DNA of 64,000 nucleotides from Peristeroidobacter agariperforans (GTDB lineage: Bacteria > Pseudomonadota > Gammaproteobacteria > Steroidobacterales > Steroidobacteraceae), in contig NZ_RYFW01000003.1 of assembly GCF_004138335.1 (NCBI RefSeq), forward strand, positions 558,001-622,000, written 5' to 3'. Position 1 is the first letter of the stretch; every line of letters starts with the position of its first letter. A model generated the notes under the pieces. It was not told the DNA's origin. It saw only the letters and a list, made by a program, of their open reading frames with translations, and searched no databases. This document shows positions 17,480 through 25,088 of this stretch, one piece after another. Position numbers and translations under genes: made by a program.

Positions 17480-19192
17480 ATGACCCGTTCTCTTTCGTCC
17501 CTTTCCAATCTGGACGCCCTGCGTGGCGAGGCCAAGCGCTGGCTCAAGTCCATCGCGGCTGGAGATACCGAGGCGCTCAGTCGCTTCCGCCAGAGCTTTC
17601 CCGCTCACACCGGCACTCCGAAACTTCGGCAAGTACAGCACGCGCTGGCTCGTGAATACGGCGCTTCGTCCTGGGCGGCGCTGAAGCAGGAGCTCGAAGA
17701 TCGGGCGCGCAGCTTTGCCGATCGCGTCCGGCTTTTTCTCGAGAAGTCCGTCAACCGGTACAGCACCGATCCGGCGACCCAGAAATGGGGCACCTACGAG
17801 CCCGATGGACCTCAGCGCGGCGTCGTCGCCGCCCGAGTCCTGGAACGTCATCCCGAAATTGCCCGTGACAGTATTCACACTGCCGTGGCGGCCCACGACG
17901 TGAATGCCGTGCGCACGATCCTGCGCAAGAATCCCAACGCCGTTCGTGATCGCAGTAGTTTCGATGGTTGGACGCCGCTAGTGCGGCTTGCGTATGCGCG
18001 CCTGCCGATTGAAGCGGTGTCCCACAACGCACTCGAGATCGCGACTGTTCTGCTGGATGCTGGCGCCGATCCCAACGCGGGCTGGTCCGACGGCGCCAAT
18101 GATTTCAACGTGCTGGTCGGCGTCATTGGCGGAGGCGAGGGCGGTCAGGTCGCGCATCCAGTGGCGGAAGCGTTCGCGAGCCTGCTGATCGCGCGCGGCG
18201 CCGATCCGTTCGTTCCACAGGCTCTTTACAACACCTCGCTCGGGGCGGACTCTACGTTCTGGCTCGACCTGCTCTGGTCAGAATCCGCAAGACGCGGTGA
18301 AACTCACAAATGGACCGGCCCGTCCCCCAATGAACTGGGCGGTGAGAGGTGCGCCAGCGCGCTCGCTTATCTTCTTGGAAACGCCGTGCCTCATCACATT
18401 CAACGACTGCGTTGGCTGCTGGAGCACGGCGCGGATGCGCGCGGTATCAATTTCTATTCGCGCGAACCTGTGATCAAGCACGCCGTGCTGGCCGGTCGGG
18501 AAGACATGGTTGAGCTCCTCGTTCGTCACGGTGCGGTCCGGCCCGAGCTCACCGAAAAGGAGCGCTTCTTCGCCGCGACCGTTGCAGGCGGCTTCGCCAG
18601 GATGCGCGAGCTCGCTTTGAAACATCCCGAGTTCCTCCACAATCACGAACCCATGTTCGCAGTCATTCGCCTGCAACGCGCTGACATCGCAGAGGCTCTG
18701 CTCGACCTCGGCATGTCAGTCGACGTTGGAGACGAGAAGAATCTTCGTGCCTTGCACTACACCACCCATTGCGGAGCGGAGGCGATCGCACGATTGCTCA
18801 TTGAGCGCGGCGCGCAGATCGATCCGTTCGAACTGCGCTATGGCGGAACGCCGCTCACCCATGCTGTTTTCAACAGGCAAACAGAGATGGTGAACCTGCT
18901 GGCCTCCGTCAGCCGCAACTTTCGCGGCCTCTGCTATGCGGGTGCGGTCGACCGGGTCAGAGAGTTGCTCACCGAAGCACCCGAGCGTGCGAATCGCCAT
19001 GATCGCGAAGGCGAGCCGGCGCTTTTCTGCTTGCCCGACGATGAGGAAAAATCGGTCGAGATTGCCGAATTGCTACTGGCGTTCGGCGCTGACCCAACCT
19101 TTCGCAATCCCCAGGGGCACACGCCTGGGGAAGTGGCGCGGCGTCGAGGGCTGGACGACGCCGCCGCACTGCTGGAGGACGCACAGCAGTGA
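17480..19192 (+). CDS. ankyrin-repeat protein
   Basis: A 570-residue soluble protein without signal peptide. Repeats are visible at about 130-200 (AVRTILRKNPNAVRDRSSFD, then ALEIATVLLDAGADPNAG), 210-240 (FASLLIARGADPFVP), 310-350 (RLRWLLEHGADARGI and MVELLVRHGAV), 390-470 (IAEALLDLGMSVDVGDEKN and AIARLLIERGAQIDPFE) and 520-560 (IAELLLAFGADPTFRNPQGH). The first 80 residues form a separate helical domain. Ankyrin repeats bind partner proteins; no catalytic domain is seen and the partner is unknown. It converges on the tannase gene with 12 bases between the stops. Confidence 0.8.
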   Translation: MTRSLSSLSNLDALRGEAKRWLKSIAAGDTEALSRFRQSFPAHTGTPKLRQVQHALAREYGASSWAALKQELEDRARSFADRVRLFLEKSVNRYSTDPATQKWGTYEPDGPQRGVVAARVLERHPEIARDSIHTAVAAHDVNAVRTILRKNPNAVRDRSSFDGWTPLVRLAYARLPIEAVSHNALEIATVLLDAGADPNAGWSDGANDFNVLVGVIGGGEGGQVAHPVAEAFASLLIARGADPFVPQALYNTSLGADSTFWLDLLWSESARRGETHKWTGPSPNELGGERCASALAYLLGNAVPHHIQRLRWLLEHGADARGINFYSREPVIKHAVLAGREDMVELLVRHGAVRPELTEKERFFAATVAGGFARMRELALKHPEFLHNHEPMFAVIRLQRADIAEALLDLGMSVDVGDEKNLRALHYTTHCGAEAIARLLIERGAQIDPFELRYGGTPLTHAVFNRQTEMVNLLASVSRNFRGLCYAGAVDRVRELLTEAPERANRHDREGEPALFCLPDDEEKSVEIAELLLAFGADPTFRNPQGHTPGEVARRRGLDDAAALLEDAQQ

Positions 19193-19204
19193 TCTGCCCG
19201 AGAG

Positions 19205-20713
19205 CTATCTCTCGCATCGAAAGCTTTTCTCATTGTCCGTGCTGCCCGAGCCGGACTGCGTGGCCACATTTGGAAAGGCACATACGAGTCGGGTGCGCTC
19301 GGGAGTATCCGGCGGGTTGCTGACGACTATGTGTTCGGGCGCGTGACCGGTCTCCACCCAATTGTCGATCGTCGCAATGGGGTCGAATACGAAAGGTCCG
19401 TCGCCGCCGCCACAGTGTCCCATGCCCGGAATCATGAAGAGCCGGGCGCTCCTTGCTTTGTTCCCGCCCAGCTCCTTGTAGAAGTTGACGCTCGCCATTG
19501 GCGGCACCAGCGGGTCAGCCCAGCCGTGCGAGAGCAGGAGCTTGCGCCCACTGGCCAGATATCTGTCGAGACCTTTCGCGGGTACGTCGAGCGCGTCGCC
19601 GTGCGCCCTTAGCGCACGAGTGACGTCCTTGTCGTAGTCGAAGGTCCGGAAGTCCCAATTCGGATCGTTGAAAAGAAGGTCGCGAAAGTAGCTGGACACG
19701 GCGGGGAAGAGCCCGGTTCCGGAGGCCTGAATCGGCAGCAACGCTTCGCTGCCCCGCTCGAAGCCAGGAAAAATAGACTCGCCGGTGCGCGGGTTGCGCG
19801 GGCCTTTGTAGATCGCGTGCAGCGCCGCGATCTGCGGGGCTGTCAAACAATCCGGTGCGTCAGCGTTCTTGCACGCAAGGACCGCGGGATCGAAACGACA
19901 GCGGCTCGGTTGCGAAATGAGACCATCTTCGAGGCCATCGTCTGCATCGCATGCCTTGACCGCGGCCTTGTGCACCAAGTCGAATTTCGCGGGCGAGATC
20001 CGACTTGCGACATCCTTCGAGGTAGCGGATCCGATCCACAGCGAGCTCACCATCAGAGCGACGACAGGGTTGGCGGGCGCCATCGACGAGATCGCGTCGT
20101 AGTCTTCAGGGTAGCGATAAGCCACCATCAGTCCCTGGCGGCCGCCAGTGGAACAGCTCGCAAACAACGAACGGTTCGCCACTTTGCCGTAGAACGCAGC
20201 GATGGTCGCCTTCGCGGCCATGGTCATTTCGTGTGTCGCGCGATAGCCGAAGTCGATCAGCTTCTCCGCATGGCCGGCTGCAAAGCTGGCATCGAGTGAA
20301 TCGCCTTGATGTCCGCCATCCGTCGCAGCCGTGGCGTAACCTTTCGAAAGCGGATCGATCATCGCGGCATGGAGAATCGAGCCTGCCCATGCACCGTTGC
20401 CGACGCCGACGAACTTGCCATTCCAGCCCGCGATGGGCAGCCACACTTCGAAGCGAATGTCCGAATCGGCGGTCGGCCGCAAGGTGCCGGTCACCCGACA
20501 GAAGGAGGGCAGACGCACGTAGTTGGCCGTGCCGTTCGCGGCACCAGGCGGGCTGAATGCGCCGGCTTGCACGACTCCGGCGAATGTAATCTGCGTTCGC
20601 GGCAGCTCGATGCGCTTGAGCTCAGCGCACTCAGCCGCGTCTGCGCTGGAGAGTCGCAAAGCGGCCAGCGTGAACCCGCACAGGACAGTGACCGATTGGA
20701 TGCGGCTGATCAT
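19205..20713 (-). CDS. tannase/feruloyl esterase family protein
   Basis: A 502-residue secreted esterase. Start MISRIQS at 20713 overlaps the acyltransferase stop by ATGA. The signal peptide ends near SSADAAE. The nucleophile motif is FASCSTGGRQG; the later acid lies in LLSHGWADPLVPP and the histidine in GMGHCGGGDGPF, the order of the tannase family. Such enzymes split ferulic or gallic esters; in this hemicellulose setting feruloyl release from arabinoxylan is likely. The same frame stays open far upstream (to 21673), but that part is antiphase to the real acyltransferase and is not protein. Confidence 0.87.
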   Translation of the reverse strand: MISRIQSVTVLCGFTLAALRLSSADAAECAELKRIELPRTQITFAGVVQAGAFSPPGAANGTANYVRLPSFCRVTGTLRPTADSDIRFEVWLPIAGWNGKFVGVGNGAWAGSILHAAMIDPLSKGYATAATDGGHQGDSLDASFAAGHAEKLIDFGYRATHEMTMAAKATIAAFYGKVANRSLFASCSTGGRQGLMVAYRYPEDYDAISSMAPANPVVALMVSSLWIGSATSKDVASRISPAKFDLVHKAAVKACDADDGLEDGLISQPSRCRFDPAVLACKNADAPDCLTAPQIAALHAIYKGPRNPRTGESIFPGFERGSEALLPIQASGTGLFPAVSSYFRDLLFNDPNWDFRTFDYDKDVTRALRAHGDALDVPAKGLDRYLASGRKLLLSHGWADPLVPPMASVNFYKELGGNKARSARLFMIPGMGHCGGGDGPFVFDPIATIDNWVETGHAPEHIVVSNPPDTPERTRLVCAFPNVATQSGSGSTDNEKSFRCER

Positions 20714-21765
20714 GTCTCGGCGCCCCTCGGCGAGAAACCGGTTTTGAGTCCTTCTCTTCGTTCGCGCCATTGCTTGAGGGGCGTATCGACCAGGTGCAGG
20801 CAAAGCGCTGCCATGGCGAACGAGAATAGCAATGTCGCGCTCAGCGTGAGCCACCAAGGCTGGGCATGCACATCCCGTAGCAGTAGCACGAGCGGGAAGT
20901 GCCACAGATAGATCCCGTAAGACAGCTTGCCGATATACGCCACAGGGCCGGAGGCGAGCAGACTGCTGTTTGGATGGTCTTTCACGTAACAGATGAGTAC
21001 GAAAGCGGACAGTTCTGCCAACGTGACGCCAATCGTCACTCCCTCGACGGGCACGGAGCGAGTCGTTGTCGCAATGATCGGAACCATGATGGCAATAGCC
21101 AGCGCCGTGCACGCGATCATGATGGTGGGCCGCGACACCCTGACGGGCACGAGCGCAGCGATCGCTCCGAGCAGGATGCCGCTCATCCGCGTATCGAAGC
21201 GGAAGTAAGCCTGTCTCCACCCCCACTCGAACGTGACGAAGTATCGCCACAGGGTCGCTGCGACAAAGGCGGCCAGCAGCCACGAGATCGGTCGTCGCGT
21301 TCGAAGCAGAATCGGCAACACGAGCGGCCACAGCAGGTAGAACTTTTCTTCGACGCCCAGCGACCAGGTATGACCGATGGTTCCCGGTACGGTCGAGAAG
21401 GCGAGCGCGTAGTCCATGAGGTATAGACCGTTGAGCGCGGCCACCAACCAACGCTCGTCGGTGGGCCAGAGAATGGGCGCCAGAGCGAGGTACGCGCACA
21501 GCACTAACAGCAAGCTCGGATAGAGTCTCAGCGCACGTCGCGCATAGAATGCCCCGATGTCGATGCTGCCTTTGCGGTGTTCGGCTGCAAGCAGGGTAGT
21601 GATCAGGTAGCCGGACAGAACGAAGAACACGTCGACGCCCAGGAAGCCGCCGCTGCCCCAGGGCGCCACGCAATGGAAGGAGACAACGGCAAGGATCGCC
21701 AAAGCGCGGACGCCGTCAAGCGCGCGGTTGTAGTGCATGGGGTCGTCAGTAATCAGCCAATCCAT
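20710..21765 (-). CDS. acyltransferase 3 family membrane protein
   Basis: A 351-residue integral membrane acyltransferase with about ten transmembrane helices. It has the N-terminal pattern RALDGVRALAILAVVSFH, which carries the catalytic-type His, and GVDVFFVLSGYLITTLL. This family O-acylates sugars of lipopolysaccharide, exopolysaccharide or peptidoglycan. Starts at 21765 and 21738 are both possible; neither has a clear Shine-Dalgarno. The stop overlaps the tannase start, so the two are coupled. Why an acyltransferase and an esterase share an operon is unclear. Confidence 0.82.
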   Translation of the reverse strand: MDWLITDDPMHYNRALDGVRALAILAVVSFHCVAPWGSGGFLGVDVFFVLSGYLITTLLAAEHRKGSIDIGAFYARRALRLYPSLLLVLCAYLALAPILWPTDERWLVAALNGLYLMDYALAFSTVPGTIGHTWSLGVEEKFYLLWPLVLPILLRTRRPISWLLAAFVAATLWRYFVTFEWGWRQAYFRFDTRMSGILLGAIAALVPVRVSRPTIMIACTALAIAIMVPIIATTTRSVPVEGVTIGVTLAELSAFVLICYVKDHPNSSLLASGPVAYIGKLSYGIYLWHFPLVLLLRDVHAQPWWLTLSATLLFSFAMAALCLHLVDTPLKQWRERREGLKTGFSPRGAET

Positions 21766-21926
21766 CGAACAAGATAGCTTACGATTCCGGCGAAGTCTTG
21801 GATCGGATTGACGCATCCACCCGGATTGGGATGACAAAGGGATGATCGCTGCGACTGGCCTTGGCAAGGGGCGACTCAATCGTGGCGTGCGGCGGGCGCC
21901 AACGCTGGCTTGCGCAAGCCTTTGAT

Positions 21927-22364
21927 TCAAACCCCTGTGCCCGCACGCGCGGCGATGACTATGAGCGCCACAAAGCAGATCAACTGAATGGTGAAGAACG
22001 AGAATCGCACGGTGACGAGCGCATCAGTCTGCGCATGGGACACGTGGACGACGGATTGGCAGACGCGAGCAATCAAGACCGCCGTGCAAAGATAGTTCAC
22101 GGCGGCGCCGTCAACTCCAATGGCGGATATCACGAACACGATGGCTCCGAACACTGGCAGGTTCTCGACACAGTTGGCGTGGGCTCGGGTTCCGCGTCTA
22201 TACCAATCCTCGCCCTCGAGCCGATCGCTCCGGAACGAAGCGATCGGCGCTTTCCGAAACAGGATGTTGAACCACCGATACACACCGACGGTCGCCATCA
22301 GCAGGATCAATGTCCACGCGGCGAATCCGAGCAGCATCCACATCGGTATGGTCATTGCCGTCAT
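21927..22364 (-). CDS. MAPEG-family membrane protein
   Basis: A 145-residue protein with four transmembrane helices. It carries the MAPEG-type motif RAHANCVENLPVFGAIVFV between helices 1 and 2 and ARVCQSVVHVS in the third. The family includes microsomal glutathione transferases and related bacterial proteins of largely unknown substrate. It starts 2 bases after the diiron gene stop; the in-frame ATG at 22355 has better spacing to GAGG. Coupling with the diiron protein suggests they serve one pathway. Confidence 0.78.
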   Translation of the reverse strand: MTAMTIPMWMLLGFAAWTLILLMATVGVYRWFNILFRKAPIASFRSDRLEGEDWYRRGTRAHANCVENLPVFGAIVFVISAIGVDGAAVNYLCTAVLIARVCQSVVHVSHAQTDALVTVRFSFFTIQLICFVALIVIAARAGTGV

Positions 22365-22366
22365 CC

Positions 22367-23320
22367 TCAGCCAGCGATGATGGGCGCTAACGCGGCCTGT
22401 ATCCGGGACATTTGAGCGGCAGTGGTCATGCTGGTCAGCAGCCGGCGAAAGTGCGGGTGCTGCACGCCTGAAATGATGTACTGCCAGCGATAGGCGCCGA
22501 GCACGGACGCTCCAATTCTAGTTATCTCTTCTGCGCTGAAGGGCCGAGAGACATTGCGAATGAAGTAGTCCGCATCGGCTCGCGCCTGCGCCTGCAGAAT
22601 TCCGTCGACGGCCGCGACCAGTGCAATCAGATCGTTCACTGCCTGATCGCGCTCGGCCGGCGACAATCTGGCGTGCTCGTCCCGCCATTCGAGCTCATCG
22701 AGCACGACGTGTCGGCTCTCATCGCTCCAGTGGTACTTGAAGACATCCTTGAACAGCGGGCACAGTTCCTCGCGGGGACCGATGCTCTGCGCGTAGTGCG
22801 CCTGCACGAACAGTTCGATGTGACAGGTCAATGCCAACACCGACCAGGTGCTTGCTGCGAGCACGGCGCGCGCCACGTCGTTGGGATCGGCCGTTTGACG
22901 ATAACCTGCGGGGAGCTGCAAACCGATCATCGTCTCCATGCGTCGGAACATCTCCTGATGCTTGATCTCCTCGGCGGAAAAGCGCACCAACGCTTCGAGC
23001 GCAAGTTGGTCATCGAATGCGTGGGCGCGTCCCTGGTCGAGCATCTTGGCGCTGATGAATCGCTCGACCAGCCCGAAGACATAGGCATAGGTGCGACCCT
23101 GGATCTGACTGAGCAGGCGCGCCTCGTCCTCTGCGAGAAAAGTCAAACGATCGACCTGCGACAGTGCGTCGGGCAGGAACTTGCGCGAGAAGTCGAAAGA
23201 TCGATCGCGAATCAGATCGCGATCGATCTGCCAGTCCGATTTTTTCGATTGACTGACGAGTCTGGCGTAGCGGGCGCTGTGGTTCGATCCCGGGTCGAGA
23301 GCGGCGACACTGGCGTTCAT
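22367..23320 (-). CDS. ferritin-like diiron protein (AurF/oxygenase-like)
   Basis: A 317-residue, all-helical protein. Carboxylate/His ligands expected of a diiron four-helix bundle occur at FSAEEIKHQEMF, CHIELFVQAHY and WSDESRHVVLDELEW. Spacing is like AurF-type N-oxygenases and related diiron oxygenases, so an O2-dependent oxidation is likely; the substrate is unknown. AGAGGA precedes the ATG by 8 bases. It heads the operon diiron-MAPEG and possibly acyltransferase-tannase. A divergent AraC gene lies about 130 bases away and is the obvious regulator candidate. Confidence 0.75.
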   Translation of the reverse strand: MNASVAALDPGSNHSARYARLVSQSKKSDWQIDRDLIRDRSFDFSRKFLPDALSQVDRLTFLAEDEARLLSQIQGRTYAYVFGLVERFISAKMLDQGRAHAFDDQLALEALVRFSAEEIKHQEMFRRMETMIGLQLPAGYRQTADPNDVARAVLAASTWSVLALTCHIELFVQAHYAQSIGPREELCPLFKDVFKYHWSDESRHVVLDELEWRDEHARLSPAERDQAVNDLIALVAAVDGILQAQARADADYFIRNVSRPFSAEEITRIGASVLGAYRWQYIISGVQHPHFRRLLTSMTTAAQMSRIQAALAPIIAG

Positions 23321-23453
23321 GATGCAATCCTCTTTGCTCGTTCGAAAGCGACAATCGCTTTTCGGTGGGTGCTAATCTAGGGACTCGCGGGCGGGGGATG
23401 AATGACCTGAGCGCCGGATTTCATGCTCCGGACTCCTGACAGGACGGCTGCCG

Positions 23454-24407
23454 TTGGACGCGTTTTCAGATGTCTTACGTGTGATTCGCCTGGCCGGCGG
23501 CGTTTTTCTCGACGCCGAGTTCACCGCGCCGTGGTGCATCAAAGGCAAGATCTCCGCGGATCTTTGCAAGCCCTTTCTGGTCACTCCGCGTCACATCATT
23601 GCATCTCATTTCGTCGCTCAGGGGCGCATGCGGCTTCGAGTGGAAGGGGGCGAGGTGCTCGACGTACGAGCCGGCGAGCTCGTTCTGCTTGCACAGAACG
23701 ACGAACACTTGATCGGCAGCGACCTGGACGCGGCGCCGATTCCAGCCGGCAATATTCTTCAGTCGCCGCAGCTCGGCAACATCTCGCGAATCGAGTACGG
23801 CGGCGGCGGGGAAGCGACGCAAATACTGTGCGGCTTTCTGGGCTCAGAGACTTCTTTCAGCCCGCTGCTTGCGTCATTGCCATCGGTATTGAAACTGGAT
23901 GTGCGCGCATCTGCTTCGGGCGCCTGGATCGAGAGTTCGTTCCGCTTCGCTGTAAGCGAGATAGCGGCGGGGAGGATGGGCTCGGCAACAGTGATCGCGA
24001 AATTGTCCGAGCTCTTGTTCGTTGAAGCGGTGAGTCAATACGTCGCGAGCCTTCCCGCGGAACGACGCGGATGGCTTGCGGGTTTGCGCGACCCACAGAT
24101 TGGACGTGCGTTGGCGTTGCTCCACGGGCGTCCGGCCGAAGACTGGACCGCAGAAGTCCTGGCGCTCGAGGTGGGTATGTCACGTTCTGCATTCGCCGAG
24201 CGTTTCACCTCCTTGGTGGGCCAACCACCGATGCACTACCTGACTCTCTGGCGGATGCACCTGGCGGCGCAGCTCCTGCGCGAGGGGCACGACAGTGTCG
24301 CGCAAGTTGCCGTTGCAGTGGGTTACGAGTCCGAGGCGGCATTCAGCCGTGCGTTCAAACGCCAGTTCGGCGCCTCGCCCGGCGGGTGGCGCGTGCATTC
24401 GCGATGA
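23454..24407 (+). CDS. AraC-family regulator with N-terminal cupin
   Basis: A 317-residue protein. The N-terminal cupin_6-type sensor includes SHFVAQGRMRLRVEGGEVLDV; the C-terminal DNA-binding domain includes LALEVGMSRSAFAERFTSLV, the second HTH AQVAVAVGYESEAAFSRAF and the ending GASPGGWR. The start is TTG at 23454 with AGGACGG 7 bases upstream; no ATG fits the domain. This group often controls a neighbouring oxidoreductase gene, here probably the divergent diiron operon. Confidence 0.88.
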   Translation: MDAFSDVLRVIRLAGGVFLDAEFTAPWCIKGKISADLCKPFLVTPRHIIASHFVAQGRMRLRVEGGEVLDVRAGELVLLAQNDEHLIGSDLDAAPIPAGNILQSPQLGNISRIEYGGGGEATQILCGFLGSETSFSPLLASLPSVLKLDVRASASGAWIESSFRFAVSEIAAGRMGSATVIAKLSELLFVEAVSQYVASLPAERRGWLAGLRDPQIGRALALLHGRPAEDWTAEVLALEVGMSRSAFAERFTSLVGQPPMHYLTLWRMHLAAQLLREGHDSVAQVAVAVGYESEAAFSRAFKRQFGASPGGWRVHSR

Positions 24408-24427
24408 ACGATGCTCGCGCGTTACGC

Positions 24428-24934
24428 CTACCACTTCGATGTGATTGCGGACCGATGCGGTTTGCGAGGAAGCGGCTGTAACAGGAGCACGAGCTGCACG
24501 CCGTACTGCGGGTCGTAATCGCTTTGCTCCAGCGCAATCACCGAATTCAGCCCCTGGAAATGCGCGAACCGCCACTTGTAAGGCTTCTCGTAGGTTCCCT
24601 CGGTCAATGCCAAAGGAAAGCAGGAGCGGAGTGCCGCCAGCGCTTGCTCGAAGCGCTCGTCGAATCTGCGACGTAGCTCATCGTCCTCGAGCATCTCATC
24701 GGGATCATACTCGTCATCCTGCTCCAATCGACCGATGAGTGTGGTGGGCTTTGTCGAGGTGTCGAGGACGAGGTAGGTCCGCTCGGTTGGATGCTCGACC
24801 TCCCACAGCCCGACTCCGTCGTCGACCGGTTCAGGCCAGCCCGACGCGATACAAGCCTCGGAGAAGGTGCGTGCCGAGAGCGTCGCGCCATCGAGGTCTC
24901 GGAAGATGGGCAGGACGAGCTGAATGGAAGGCAT
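24428..24934 (-). CDS. hypothetical protein, 168 residues
   Basis: Not recognised. A soluble protein without signal peptide, with an acidic middle (EQDDEYDPDEMLEDDELR) followed by a helix RRRFDERFEQALAALRSCF and a beta-like end GVQLVLLLQPLP. The N-terminus SIQLVLPIFRDLDGATLSA suggests an alpha/beta start. It converges on the AraC gene with 20 bases between stops and is transcribed away from the arabinofuranosidase gene. Confidence 0.6.
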   Translation of the reverse strand: MPSIQLVLPIFRDLDGATLSARTFSEACIASGWPEPVDDGVGLWEVEHPTERTYLVLDTSTKPTTLIGRLEQDDEYDPDEMLEDDELRRRFDERFEQALAALRSCFPLALTEGTYEKPYKWRFAHFQGLNSVIALEQSDYDPQYGVQLVLLLQPLPRKPHRSAITSKW

Positions 24935-25035
24935 GAGTTACCTGAGATCGGCCAATGCAGCTGTACAGGATACATTCGGCCGAGGAAACACTGAACACCC
25001 AGCCGCCGGCGACATCCATATTGGATGGAGCTCAT

Positions 25036-25072
25036 GTCTGTGTTATTTAGTCTGAAAACGGATTTCACAGAC
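25036..25072. promoter_or_regulatory. spaced inverted repeat before the arabinofuranosidase gene
   Basis: GTCTGTG (25036-25042) and CACAGAC (25066-25072) form a perfect 7-bp inverted repeat with 23 bases between, ending 16 bases before the ATG. It could be a leader hairpin or a split operator; the sequence alone does not decide. Confidence 0.3.
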
Positions 25073-25088
25073 GCCGCAGGGGAAAAGT

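Noticed and set aside
20714-21673. Long in-frame extension upstream of the tannase giving an 822-residue frame
   Set aside because: The extension is Arg/His-rich and antiphase to a clear acyltransferase on the same strand; the real start with signal peptide is at 20713.
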